From NCBI RefSeq assembly GCF_004354085.1, contig NZ_SMSE01000004.1, positions 372,001 to 436,000 of the forward strand: a stretch of DNA of 64,000 nucleotides, read 5' to 3'. The notes under the pieces were generated by a model that was not told the DNA's origin, did no database searches, and worked only from the letters and a program-made list of their open reading frames with translations. Below, in pieces: positions 17,802 through 28,769 of the stretch (its first letter is position 1; each line of letters begins with the position of its first letter). The stretch is from Seongchinamella unica (GTDB lineage: Bacteria; Pseudomonadota; Gammaproteobacteria; Pseudomonadales; Halieaceae). The translations under genes and the position numbers were made by a program.

Positions 17802-19286
17802 ATGTTTCTCAGCAAATATCAGTTATCCCAGTCAAAAGGAGGCAGGCCACATTTACCCCGGCTGACAGTTGCCGCCGCAGTACTTTCGTTATCGGCCTGC
17901 GTGACCTCGGTTGTCACCCCGGAACAGGAAACCCGGGCGGGCAGCTCGATTTCCCAACAGGTCGCGGACCAGATAGGCCTGTACATGGACCCGGAACTGG
18001 AGCGCTATCTGGACACGGTGGGCCAGCGCCTGGTGGATTCGCTGGAGCAGACGCCCTATCAGTTTCAGTTTGCCCTGGTCGACCAGGCGGAGCCCAACGC
18101 CTTTGCCACCCCCGGTGGGTTCATCTATGTTTCCCGGGGACTGATGGCGCAGATAAACGACGAGGCTGAACTGGCTGGCGTACTGGCCCACGAGATCAGC
18201 CACGTCACCCGCAGGCACCATGTTCGCCAGGCTGGTCGCAGCCTCGGCACCGGCCTGCTCACCCTGCCGGGGCGCGCGGTGGGTGTCGTCAGCAAGGACC
18301 TGGGCAACATGATCAACGCTCCCATCGAACACGCGGGCAGGCTCTACCTGTCCTCCTACTCCCGCAGCCAGGAAAGCGAGGCCGATGCCTATGGAATGCG
18401 CCTGGCAAGTACGGCGGGCTACGATCCACTGGCCCTCGCAGACGCGCTGGAGGGCATTGAGAAGGGTCTCTTGCTGCTCACGGGAGAACAGCACGAGGCA
18501 ACCTATCTGGACACCCACCCGACCACACCACAACGCGTTGCGGATATTGGCAGGCTGGCCCGGGCGCTGGATACAGCGCCAACCGAGCCCATCGCCGACA
18601 GGGACCAGTTATACGCTTACCTGGATGGCCTCTGGTGGGGCCCCCAGAACCCGCAACAGGGCATTTTTAATGACAACCTGTTCCTCAGTGCCGACCTCGG
18701 ACTGTCGGTTACCTTCCCCGCGGGCTGGGACACCGTCAATACACCGCGTTTTGTCGGCGCCATGGAACCGGCGGGGGAAGCCTACCTGGCGCTGGGCCTC
18801 AATAAAGGTGAGTTCAGCCCCGAGGCCTATGCCGCCGCCCTGATCACCCGCATGCGCGACAGCACCGGCCTGCAACCCAGCGACAGTAAGGGTTTCCGGA
18901 TTGGCCAGTGGCCGGCGCACGTGGTGCGATACGATGACGCCAACGATGCGCAACGGGTCAGCCTGTACTACGTGTTCCTTGATTCCGGCAGCCACAGCTT
19001 CACGTTTATGGCCATGGGCAAGGCGGCGTTTCAGGGACTCCTGCGCAACTCGGTCATGAGCATCGCGCCCCTGACCCCGGAACAGGCCGGCGATATCCGC
19101 GGCCTGCGCCTGAGAATTGCCACCATCAACCAGGGCGAATCACTTGCTGACTGGTCGCGTCGGGTTAACAGCAGTTGGTCAACCGCATTCACCGCGGCAA
19201 TCAACGGGCTTGAGGAAACAACCGCCGGGCACCAGCCGCGACAACTCAAGTACGTCCGCAGCGAGCGCTACCCATCACCCCGATGA
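17802..19286 (+). CDS. M48 family metalloprotease lipoprotein (BepA/LoiP-like)
   Basis: Zinc protease of the cell envelope, 494 residues. The N-terminus has a hydrophobic segment with lipobox LSAC (about residue 32), so the mature protein is probably lipid-anchored. The core holds AFATPGGFIYVSRGLM, the zinc motif HEISH near 130 and the third ligand region SRSQESEADAYG near 187. The C-terminal 240 residues are not TPR-like as in BepA and I cannot name them. Such proteases degrade misassembled outer-membrane proteins. The stop overlaps the next gene by four bases, so the two may be co-translated. Confidence 0.9.
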   Translation: MFLSKYQLSQSKGGRPHLPRLTVAAAVLSLSACVTSVVTPEQETRAGSSISQQVADQIGLYMDPELERYLDTVGQRLVDSLEQTPYQFQFALVDQAEPNAFATPGGFIYVSRGLMAQINDEAELAGVLAHEISHVTRRHHVRQAGRSLGTGLLTLPGRAVGVVSKDLGNMINAPIEHAGRLYLSSYSRSQESEADAYGMRLASTAGYDPLALADALEGIEKGLLLLTGEQHEATYLDTHPTTPQRVADIGRLARALDTAPTEPIADRDQLYAYLDGLWWGPQNPQQGIFNDNLFLSADLGLSVTFPAGWDTVNTPRFVGAMEPAGEAYLALGLNKGEFSPEAYAAALITRMRDSTGLQPSDSKGFRIGQWPAHVVRYDDANDAQRVSLYYVFLDSGSHSFTFMAMGKAAFQGLLRNSVMSIAPLTPEQAGDIRGLRLRIATINQGESLADWSRRVNSSWSTAFTAAINGLEETTAGHQPRQLKYVRSERYPSPR

Positions 19287-20188
19287 CCGCGGCCGCCAGA
19301 ACGCGCCAGGCGCTGTGGCTCTCACTGCTGATGGTGGTCATAGCCAGCACTGCCGCAGTGGCCACGCGTTTCGCCTCGGCCCGGGTCAGCATCGAAGCCA
19401 TCGTCACCGTGCAATACCTGATCTGCCTGCTGTTGTGCCTGCCCATCACCCTGCGCCGGGGATTCGGCAATCTGAAAACACGCCGCATCGGCCTGCATTT
19501 TTTTCGCGGCGGCGCAGGCGTGCTGGGCTTTTACCTGTTCTACGGAGCGCTGGCGCGGATTCCCATGGTGGATGCCGTGCTGCTCCGCCAGAGTGCGCCG
19601 CTGACGGTTCCTCTGGTCGCCTGGGCCTGGAGCAGCGAGCGCATTCCACTCAATGCCTGGGGGCCACTCGCTATCGGCTTTGCCGGCATCCTCATGATCC
19701 TGAGACCGAGTCCGGAGGGACTCAGTTGGTGGCACGCAGCGGGATTTGTATCGGCGCTGTGTTTGTCCATTTCCATGGTGGCGACACATAAGCTGGCAAC
19801 GACAGAACCGGCCTCGCGAATTCTTTTCTACTACTTTCTCCTGTCACTCATCTGTGTTGCCCCTTTCAGTGCCGCCGACTTCGGCGGTCTGTACTGGCAG
19901 GACTGGGCGGCCATGCTCTACACCGGCGTTGCCATCTACCTCACCCTGGGTCTATACACCCGCGCCTACGCAATCGCGCCGGCGCATGCCATTGCTCCGG
20001 TCAATTACCTGGCAGTGGTGCTGGGGGCATTCTGGGGCTGGCTGCTATGGGGACAGGTGCCCGACGGCTGGTCTGCAGCCGGCAGCGCGATGGTCGTCGT
20101 GGGTGGAATACTCACAGTCTACCTGGCCAAGGGCCCCGCCAGGGGACGGCGTGCTCACGCGGCAGCGGACAGCAAAACTGTGAAATAA
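19283..20188 (+). CDS. DMT superfamily transporter, EamA family
   Basis: Inner-membrane protein of 301 residues with ten predicted membrane segments arranged as two EamA repeats. Recognisable stretches are FFRGGAGVLGFYLFYGALARIP near 72-93 with VLLRQSAPLTVPLVAWAW, the end of the first repeat AIGFAGILMILRP, and in the second repeat GLYTRAYAIAPAHAIAPVNYLAVV near 225. Start ATG at 19283 lies in the stop of the protease gene. Members export small metabolites or amino acids; no substrate can be assigned. Confidence 0.9.
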   Translation: MTAAARTRQALWLSLLMVVIASTAAVATRFASARVSIEAIVTVQYLICLLLCLPITLRRGFGNLKTRRIGLHFFRGGAGVLGFYLFYGALARIPMVDAVLLRQSAPLTVPLVAWAWSSERIPLNAWGPLAIGFAGILMILRPSPEGLSWWHAAGFVSALCLSISMVATHKLATTEPASRILFYYFLLSLICVAPFSAADFGGLYWQDWAAMLYTGVAIYLTLGLYTRAYAIAPAHAIAPVNYLAVVLGAFWGWLLWGQVPDGWSAAGSAMVVVGGILTVYLAKGPARGRRAHAAADSKTVK

Positions 20189-20294
20189 GTCTCAATCTGG
20201 AAAATCTCACTAAAAGTTCAGTTTTTTGCAGCAGTTGACTGGGCATTAGAGTATTTTTCTGAGTAGAGGTAGTCACACAATCAGGGGGAGCTGT

Positions 20295-21527
20295 ATGCTC
20301 CAGACAGTGAAGGTCCCGACTACGGACCTCGCCAAGGGGATGTTCATCAGCGGCCTGGACCGGGACTGGCTGGGTACACCGTTCGTTACCCAGGGTTTCC
20401 TGCTGGAGAGCGACGAGGACATCCAGCGCGTTCGCGACTACTGTGAGCATGTCTGGGTTGATGTCCATAAATGCGTTTACATCAGCGCTAAACTCGCGCG
20501 CCATGCCAATGGTGAGCGGGCGCGCATCCCGCTGCCCGAAATATTTCGGGGCCGTGAGCTCAACACCTACTCGGATGAAGCGGAGTGGAAGGAAGAACAT
20601 CCCCGGGCGAGCCGCGCCCTGGATACCCTGCTTGACGACATCACCGATATTTTTGACCGGGTCGCCGACTCCGGCAAGTTGGACGCGGTGCGCCTGAAAA
20701 CCGCCGCTGATCCCATCATCGGCAGTATCAGCCGTAATCCCGATGCCTGCCTCTGGCTGGGACGCCTCAAGCAGCACGACGCCTACAGTTACCAGCACTC
20801 CCTGAGCGTGGCGATCTGGGGTGTCGCGCTGGGCCGGCAAATCGGTCTGCACAAACGCGACCTGCGCTCACTGGCCATTGGCGGGATGCTGATGGACGTG
20901 GGCAAAATCCTGGTGGACCCGGAACTGCTGCGAGCCAATCGGGAATTGACCGAGGAGGAGACCCGGGAAATGCGCCACCACGTGGCCCATGGCGTCCACC
21001 TGGTGAAAAAAAGCGGCATCATCAACCAGGACGTACTGGACATGGTGGCCTTTCACCACGAACGCTATGACGGAAGCGGCTACCCCCGGGGCCTGCGCGG
21101 TGATGAAATTCCTGCCTTCGCCCGTATCGCTGCCATTGTCGATACTTACGATGCCATCACCTCGCAGCGCTCCTACGCCGACGCCAAGGCGCCCGCGGAT
21201 GCGATCAAGGTACTCTATGAGGCCCGTGACAAGGAATTCCAGGCAGAACTGGTCGAAGCCTTTATCCAGGCCGTGGGCATATATCCTGCCGGAACCATTG
21301 TCGAACTGACCTCCGGGGAGGTAGGGATCGTGGTCGCGGAAAGCCGCACCCGTCGCCTGCTGCCCAAGGTGATTCTGGTGCTCAATCGCCGCAAGGAAGC
21401 CTACCCCAAACCCAAGCTGGTCGACCTGCAGGACACCCAGGGCCGCTACCAGGACAAGCCCATTTCCATTGCCAAAAGCCTGGAGCCCGGTGCTTTCGGC
21501 ATTGATATAGGCCGTTACAAGTTCTAG
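20295..21527 (+). CDS. DUF3391 plus HD-GYP domain protein with altered HD motif
   Basis: A 410-residue cytoplasmic protein of the type that breaks down cyclic-di-GMP. An N-terminal DUF3391 domain covers about 1-130 and an HD-GYP domain about 145-340. The GYP part is intact: MVAFHHERYDGSGYPRGLRGDEIP near 252-275, and H positions in YQHS and RHHVAHG are kept. However the residue before the core Asp is Met200 instead of His (GGMLMDVGK; canonical LLHDIGK), so a metal ligand is missing. The ATG is preceded by GGGGGAGCTGT. This may leave the enzyme weakly active or make it a c-di-GMP sensor. It is a single gene. Confidence 0.92.
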   Translation: MLQTVKVPTTDLAKGMFISGLDRDWLGTPFVTQGFLLESDEDIQRVRDYCEHVWVDVHKCVYISAKLARHANGERARIPLPEIFRGRELNTYSDEAEWKEEHPRASRALDTLLDDITDIFDRVADSGKLDAVRLKTAADPIIGSISRNPDACLWLGRLKQHDAYSYQHSLSVAIWGVALGRQIGLHKRDLRSLAIGGMLMDVGKILVDPELLRANRELTEEETREMRHHVAHGVHLVKKSGIINQDVLDMVAFHHERYDGSGYPRGLRGDEIPAFARIAAIVDTYDAITSQRSYADAKAPADAIKVLYEARDKEFQAELVEAFIQAVGIYPAGTIVELTSGEVGIVVAESRTRRLLPKVILVLNRRKEAYPKPKLVDLQDTQGRYQDKPISIAKSLEPGAFGIDIGRYKF

Positions 21528-21626
21528 CGGCCGCTACCCGCACCAGCGTCCAAATGTTACCATCGTCGTAACACAGGAGAAGTTGCGCCCCGCTTCATCA
21601 GCCAGCGGGGCTGTTGGATCAGGCGC

Positions 21627-22730
21627 GTGCTGCATTTATTTACCCGAATCTTTGTCCTTGTCGCCTTCGGCCTGGCAACTCTCGACGCACGCGCTGAGGT
21701 CTGGCCAGCGGGGCTTGCGAAACCGCTTATGGGCACGGCGACGCCCCAGGGAGAAGGCATTATCCTGCAGCCGAATGCAGCCGGTCAGGTGCTGCTGGAG
21801 TTCCCAGTCGAACAGCTGTCGTTGGCAGCAAACCCCCGGGTGCGACTGCGTTTCGATGGTCCTCCCCCGCTGCAGGTCTACCTGCTGTGGCGCAACAGCA
21901 TCGACGGTGCCCCCTTACACCAGTTCAAATACCTGCCGAGGGATAACCCGACCCCCATCATCGATATGGCCGACCACGCGAACTGGCAGGGCGAGGCGCA
22001 ATTGTTGCAACTGGGGTTCCGCGGACCCCCGGGGCAGAAAATTCATTTTATCGACATGGCGATTTACCAGCCAGGACTCGCCGACCACCTGCGGGATTTA
22101 TGGCAGAACTGGGGTGCCTTCAGCGGCTGGAAACCCGCAGACATCAATGTCTATACCGGCACACGTGATTTCAGTTCCGGCCCCTTCCCTACTCCCGTTT
22201 TCGCCACCCTGGTTTTCGCCGCAGTGGCGGTTTACCTGCTGCTGGCCCGGCGCAATGCCAGCTGGACCGGCGTCGGGCTGATTGTATTCTGCGGTTGGCT
22301 GATGCTTGACGGCCTTTGGCAGGTTCGCCTCTGGCAACAGGTTGAGCTCACGTGGTCAACCTTCTCCGGCGCGTCCAATGATGAAAAACTGGCACGCGCG
22401 GATGATGCCGCTTTCAGCAACCTGGCCAGGAAGGCAAGCGAGTTCATCGGAAATCCGCAGGCACAGGTGTTCATTGCCACCCGCTCCGATTCAGCAGGCA
22501 TGAAAACTGCCTATTACCTGGCCCCCCTGAACGTCTACTGGCATCGCCACGGCCCGGAACTGCCCGACCTTGACACGCTGGCGGCGGGCAACTTTATTCT
22601 CCTGCTTCGACCTTCAGCCCTGCGCCTGGACGTCGAAAAAAACCTGCTTATTGACGGCCGTGGCAACCCGTTGCCGATCGCCATTCGCTACCAGGACCGC
22701 ACGGGTCTGTTGCTGGAGGTGATGCGGTGA
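21627..22730 (+). CDS. Exported/membrane protein of unknown function, first gene of envelope operon
   Basis: A 367-residue protein I do not recognise. It has a signal-peptide-like N-terminus (FTRIFVLVAFGLATLDARAE), a beta-rich-looking region of about 165 residues, two or three hydrophobic segments near 190-240 (PVFATLVFAAVAVYLLLAR and GLIVFCGWLMLDGLWQ) and a further C-terminal soluble region containing FIATRSDSAGMKTAYYLAP. The GTG start at 21627 follows AGGCG. The stop overlaps the next gene (GTGA), so it is translationally coupled to a polytopic membrane protein. A role in surface polysaccharide assembly is a guess from that neighbour. Confidence 0.75.
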   Translation: MLHLFTRIFVLVAFGLATLDARAEVWPAGLAKPLMGTATPQGEGIILQPNAAGQVLLEFPVEQLSLAANPRVRLRFDGPPPLQVYLLWRNSIDGAPLHQFKYLPRDNPTPIIDMADHANWQGEAQLLQLGFRGPPGQKIHFIDMAIYQPGLADHLRDLWQNWGAFSGWKPADINVYTGTRDFSSGPFPTPVFATLVFAAVAVYLLLARRNASWTGVGLIVFCGWLMLDGLWQVRLWQQVELTWSTFSGASNDEKLARADDAAFSNLARKASEFIGNPQAQVFIATRSDSAGMKTAYYLAPLNVYWHRHGPELPDLDTLAAGNFILLLRPSALRLDVEKNLLIDGRGNPLPIAIRYQDRTGLLLEVMR

Positions 22731-24100
22731 ACCTGGTGTTGCTCGCGCTCGCCCTGGCTATCAGCTGGCTGCCTGCGGCCGCCTGGCTGTGGCGAATAAT
22801 TCCCGCCGGGATTCCCGCCCGAGTCCCGCTGGTCAGCGGATACGCCTGCCTGCTCGGCTTACTGGGAACCACGCTGATCATGCGCGTGTTCAGCCTGCTC
22901 GGCGTCTCCTGGTCGCTCCCGGGAATGGCTCTGGTCAGCCTGGTTATCGCGCTACTCGCTTTTGTCTGTCCCGCCAGCGGGGATGGGGTTGGCGATCCCG
23001 TGCCAGGCCGGGTCAGGCGACAACTGTCACGCCCGCAACAGGTTTTGGTTGCCCTGTGCCTGGCACTGCTGGCCAGTCGCCTTATCGCCCTGGGCCTGGA
23101 ACTCGGAACCCGGCCGATCACGGCCTGGGACGCCAAGCAGCACTGGGCCAGGCAGGCCAAGGTATTCTTCGACCTGAAAAGCACGGCGCCTTTTGTCAGT
23201 CTCGAACAATGGCTGGCACTGGGAGGCGACGGTGTTTACACCAACCTGCACCCGGACTACCCCATTGCCACTCCCCTGCTACAGGCCTGGATTGCCGTTG
23301 CCCTGGGATACTGGGACAACAGCCTGGTCAATGCCCCCTGGCTGCTGATGTGGCTGGGGATAGGGCTGGTGTTTTTTGCCCAGGCGCGACTCGCCGGTGC
23401 CAGCATCATTGTGGCACTGGCCGCCTGTTACATGGTGTTGTCTCTGCCCTACCTCAACATACACGTGGCCCTGGCCGGCTATGCCGACCTGTTGCTGGCC
23501 CTGAGCTACCTCGGAGCAGTGGCTGCCTTGGGTAACTGGCTGCAGTCAAGGGCGAGCTGGCAGATGATACTGGCGCTGGCCAGCGGCGCCGGCTGCCTGC
23601 TGGTCAAGAACGAGGGCTTTTACTGGCTGCTGAGCCTGGGCCCCGGTCTGCTGCTGGCGGTTGCCGGGCTGCGCAGGGGCCTCACGGTACTGGCAGCAGC
23701 GGCGCTTGCCCTGCTGTTAACGCTTTACTGGCTACCGGGAGATTTTGCCATTGCCGGACACAGCCTGGCATCGATGGAATTCGGCTACCGGCCCGAGAGC
23801 TGGCTATCGATCTACCTCAGCACCCTGGTCCACGCCAACTGGCACCTGCTTGTTTACCTGTTGCTGATCGCCCTGCTGCTGGTGCCGATGAAAGCGAGGG
23901 CAATGATCCCGCTGGCGGCGGTGGTGATCGCGGCGATATGCCTTTACCTCACCCTGTATCTCGTTACCGACAATGCCCACGGTGCCGTCCGCTTCACCTC
24001 GCTGAACCGGGTAGCATTGCAGTTGATGCCGGCGGCAGCATTCTTCACACTGTCGGTATTCCTGATCGCATCAGGCACTGCCCCGGGAGAAAAGCAATGA
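22727..24100 (+). CDS. Polytopic membrane protein, GT-C glycosyltransferase-like
   Basis: A 457-residue protein with about eleven to thirteen hydrophobic segments. The first large loop holds ITAWDAKQHWARQAKVFFD near 129 and DGVYTNLHPDYPIATPLLQA near 168; an Asp in the first periplasmic loop and a W-D-x-x-x-x-W motif are typical of GT-C glycosyltransferases that use polyprenyl-phosphate sugars (ArnT/GT39/GT83-like). I judge glycosyltransferase likely but unproven. The GTG start overlaps the previous stop by four bases, and its own stop overlaps the next gene (ATGA), so three genes form one operon. Confidence 0.7.
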   Translation: MNLVLLALALAISWLPAAAWLWRIIPAGIPARVPLVSGYACLLGLLGTTLIMRVFSLLGVSWSLPGMALVSLVIALLAFVCPASGDGVGDPVPGRVRRQLSRPQQVLVALCLALLASRLIALGLELGTRPITAWDAKQHWARQAKVFFDLKSTAPFVSLEQWLALGGDGVYTNLHPDYPIATPLLQAWIAVALGYWDNSLVNAPWLLMWLGIGLVFFAQARLAGASIIVALAACYMVLSLPYLNIHVALAGYADLLLALSYLGAVAALGNWLQSRASWQMILALASGAGCLLVKNEGFYWLLSLGPGLLLAVAGLRRGLTVLAAAALALLLTLYWLPGDFAIAGHSLASMEFGYRPESWLSIYLSTLVHANWHLLVYLLLIALLLVPMKARAMIPLAAVVIAAICLYLTLYLVTDNAHGAVRFTSLNRVALQLMPAAAFFTLSVFLIASGTAPGEKQ

Positions 24101-25395
24101 TCGTACGCATGGTTCGCAACAGGGTCGATAACAAACTCAACCGAATAGCGATCCCGCGGGACCTGGACAGGATTATCCACATCGATCCTGCCGAAGTGTC
24201 ACCCGGGGACCTCGGACTGACCGAGCGCTCTGTAGACGCCATCTGGGGCGCCACTCTCGATCTCTACCGCACGGGTATGCACCCCATGCTAGGTCTCTGC
24301 ATCAGGCGGGGTGGACAGCTGCTGCTCAATCGCACGATAGGCTACCAGCACGGCGATGCCGCCAGTGAGCAGGCCGTTGTTGCTGACCTGAACACGCCGG
24401 TCTGCCTGTTTTCTGCCTCCAAGGCGATCAGCGCCATGCTGGTTCACTTGCTGGCCGAACAGGGAAAAATTCACCTGATGGATCCGCTGAGCTATTACAT
24501 TCCCGAGTTTGCCGCCCACGGCAAAGGCTATATCACTATTTACCAGTTGCTCGCTCACCGGGCTGGTGTTCCCGGGCTGGGCGACGACGTGGATCCGAAG
24601 GTGCTCTTCGACCGCGAACAGGCAGTCGCACGAATCTGCGCGGCCAAACCCATCGATCGCCTGGGCCGCACCTCCGCCTATCACGCCATCACCGGTGGCT
24701 TTCTTATCGACGAGCTGATACGCCGCACCACGGGCCTCACCGTCCAGCAGTTCCTCGATCGACATATTCGCAAGCCCATGGGCATGCGCTACTTTCGCTA
24801 TGGCCTTGGCAAAAGGGACATGAAGCGAGCAGCGGTTAACCGTTTCACTGGTCTGGTTCCGGGGAAAGTTGTGGGTGCCACACTGAAAAACGCGCTGGGG
24901 ATCGATTACATGGCGGTGATGGATATCACCAACAGCGATGACTTCAAGCAGGCCATCCTGCCGGCGGGTAATATTTACGCGACTGCGGAAGAAGCGGGCA
25001 GATTCTTTCAGATGCTGCTGGATTATGGTCGCTATAAAGACGCGCGTATTATGCAACCGCTGACTGTTCATCGGGCCATTCAGGAAGCGGGCAAGGCGAG
25101 CATTGATGCGTCGCTCAAAATTCCGATGCGTTACAGCCCGGGGTTTATGCTCGGCGGCAGCCCCGCGGGCATCTACGGCAGCGACAGTCATTACGCCTAC
25201 GGCCACATCGGGTTATCGAATGTGTTTGTCTGGGCAGATCCGCAGCGGGATATTTCGGTGGCCATTCTCAACAGCGGCAAGCCGGTGCTCGGTAACCACC
25301 TGGCCGCAATGGCGCGGTTGCTATTCGGCATCCCACGCCACTGTGCGCCGGTGCGGAATATGGAGGAGGAAGCGCTGGAGTTTCTGGCCACCTGA
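24097..25395 (+). CDS. Serine hydrolase, beta-lactamase/esterase (class C) family
   Basis: A 432-residue beta-lactamase-related hydrolase (PF00144). The nucleophile Ser lies in the SxxK motif SASKAISAM near 108, and Tyr of the second motif is probably in TSAYHAITGGFLIDEL near 192. No signal peptide is seen, so a cytoplasmic esterase rather than a penicillin-binding protein is more likely. The frame is open 53 codons upstream, but ATG 24097 follows GGGAGA and overlaps the membrane-protein stop, so it is the start. Substrate unknown. Ends seven bases before the convergent padR gene. Confidence 0.87.
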   Translation: MIVRMVRNRVDNKLNRIAIPRDLDRIIHIDPAEVSPGDLGLTERSVDAIWGATLDLYRTGMHPMLGLCIRRGGQLLLNRTIGYQHGDAASEQAVVADLNTPVCLFSASKAISAMLVHLLAEQGKIHLMDPLSYYIPEFAAHGKGYITIYQLLAHRAGVPGLGDDVDPKVLFDREQAVARICAAKPIDRLGRTSAYHAITGGFLIDELIRRTTGLTVQQFLDRHIRKPMGMRYFRYGLGKRDMKRAAVNRFTGLVPGKVVGATLKNALGIDYMAVMDITNSDDFKQAILPAGNIYATAEEAGRFFQMLLDYGRYKDARIMQPLTVHRAIQEAGKASIDASLKIPMRYSPGFMLGGSPAGIYGSDSHYAYGHIGLSNVFVWADPQRDISVAILNSGKPVLGNHLAAMARLLFGIPRHCAPVRNMEEEALEFLAT

Positions 25396-25401
25396 TCCGC
25401 C

Positions 25402-25953
25402 TCAGGCTTTCCGTTTCTCCACAGAAGCCAACAGGGACAGCGCCTCATCACACCAGGCCAGGAACTGTTCACCCTGGTGTATGCCGGATTCAAGGGCAAG
25501 GTATACCCCCTTGTGGCGCACCGGCAGGGACGCCGGGTCGTCATAGTGCCGACGGCGGACGGCCTCGTAGAGATACAGGCGCTTCATCACCTCTTCCCGA
25601 CGGGCCGTGATCTCGCCAACGATGTGCTCCACATTGTCTTCGTTCAGGTTGTAAAGCTTGAGGAGCAATTCGTCCTTGGTGGGCTGCACCCGGGTCGGGC
25701 CGTACACCCATTCGGCGAGAGACTCCCGGCCCGCCAGGGTGAGGCCGTACACAATCTTGTTGGGCTTACCCGACTGGTTGACCTCGCGCTTGTTGAGCCA
25801 GCCCTTCGCCGCCAGCTTGCGCAGTTCCTGGTAGATCTGCTGGTGTGAGGCCTGCCAGAAGAAGCCCATGGACTTTTCGAAATCACGTGCCAGCTCTGAG
25901 CCGGAAAGGTCGGCGTCGAGCAGCGACGTCATGATTGCCTGGGCAAGTGCCAT
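25402..25953 (-). CDS. PadR family transcriptional regulator
   Basis: Winged-helix repressor. Starting at the ATG at 25953 gives 183 residues: MALAQAIMTSLLDADLSGSE opens the DNA-binding domain, and HQQIYQELRKLAAKGWL near 36-52 is the recognition helix with wing. The C-terminal half is the helical PadR dimerisation domain (VYLALESGIHQGEQFLAWCDEAL). The frame is open 19 codons upstream. PadR proteins often respond to phenolic or lipophilic effectors. Target unknown; the gene lies downstream of, and co-directional with, the fadH-like gene with an intervening gap of 94 bp. Confidence 0.9.
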   Translation of the reverse strand: MALAQAIMTSLLDADLSGSELARDFEKSMGFFWQASHQQIYQELRKLAAKGWLNKREVNQSGKPNKIVYGLTLAGRESLAEWVYGPTRVQPTKDELLLKLYNLNEDNVEHIVGEITARREEVMKRLYLYEAVRRRHYDDPASLPVRHKGVYLALESGIHQGEQFLAWCDEALSLLASVEKRKA

Positions 25954-26047
25954 GGCCTGTTCCAGTGTTATCAAGTCATAACAGCATAGACCCTGTCGCC
26001 GTTGTTGCAAAAAGTTGCATCACGGCACAGGCAGGAGCGGCCTGCTG

Positions 26048-28087
<2,040 letters not shown>

Positions 28088-28088
28088 C

Positions 28089-28142
28089 TAGACGGTGTCA
28101 AGTTAGAAGGGGAATGTACAGATGTATTTTGACAGTGTCAAG
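28089..28142. promoter_or_regulatory. Candidate TetR operators between fadH and tetR
   Basis: A direct repeat GAC(G/A)GTGTCAAG occurs at 28091-28102 and 28131-28142, 40 bp apart, about four helical turns. The right copy sits in a 13-bp palindrome TTGACAGTGTCAA (28129-28141) with 6-bp arms TTGACA/TGTCAA; the left copy is a weaker form. They lie in the 94-bp gap between the divergent fadH-like and TetR genes, the expected place for autoregulation and control of the reductase. Which protein binds is inference. Confidence 0.5.
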
Positions 28143-28163
28143 ATACCTTGCTAGCTTGCGGTC

Positions 28164-28769
28164 ATGAACTCAAGAAACAGCTATCACCACGGCGACCTGC
28201 GCCGTGCGCTGCTGGATGAAGCGGCATTGCTGCTGCGCGAAGAAGGTGAACAGGGGCTGTCCATGCGCCGCCTGGCGGCAAGAGCCGGGGTCTCCCGCAC
28301 AGCGCCCTACCACCACTTCAAGGACAAGCAGGACCTGCTCTGCGCCATCGCCGAGGAGGGCTTTCGTCGCTTCGTGGGTGTCCTGACCCTCGACGGCAGG
28401 GAGCTGTCCAGGGACAGGCTGGCACGGTTTATCCGCGACTACCTGCAATTTGCGATTGAGAATACCGAGTATTATGACCTGATGTTCGGCAGCCACCTGT
28501 GGAAATCATCACACATCACCGGGACCCTGCAAAAGGAGGCCCATGGCGCCTTTCGCTTTTATCTCGACCAGGCCCGGGGATGGCTGGGCCAGGACTTTGT
28601 CAATCCCGATCTGGACCCGCTGCGTTACGCCCAGGTGACCTGGAGCACGCTGCACGGCCTCAGCCGGCTGCTGATAGACGGCATCTATCTTGAGTCGGGG
28701 GCAATGGATCCCGTCTGTGAACAGGCGGCGAGCATGTTCTGGCGGGAGCTGACCGCCCAGCCCGCATGA
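28164..28769 (+). CDS. TetR/AcrR family transcriptional regulator
   Basis: Dimeric repressor of 201 residues. The N-terminal helix-turn-helix is clear: YHHGDLRRALLDEAALLLRE (residues 6-25), then MRRLAARAGVSRTAPYHHF near 33-51, with KDKQDLLCAIAEEGF after it. The C-terminal domain (TetR_C WHG type, LMFGSHLWKSSH near 106) probably binds a lipophilic ligand such as an acyl-CoA. Divergent from the dienoyl-CoA-reductase gene, which it probably controls. Its stop overlaps the next gene by four bases (ATGA). Confidence 0.93.
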   Translation: MNSRNSYHHGDLRRALLDEAALLLREEGEQGLSMRRLAARAGVSRTAPYHHFKDKQDLLCAIAEEGFRRFVGVLTLDGRELSRDRLARFIRDYLQFAIENTEYYDLMFGSHLWKSSHITGTLQKEAHGAFRFYLDQARGWLGQDFVNPDLDPLRYAQVTWSTLHGLSRLLIDGIYLESGAMDPVCEQAASMFWRELTAQPA

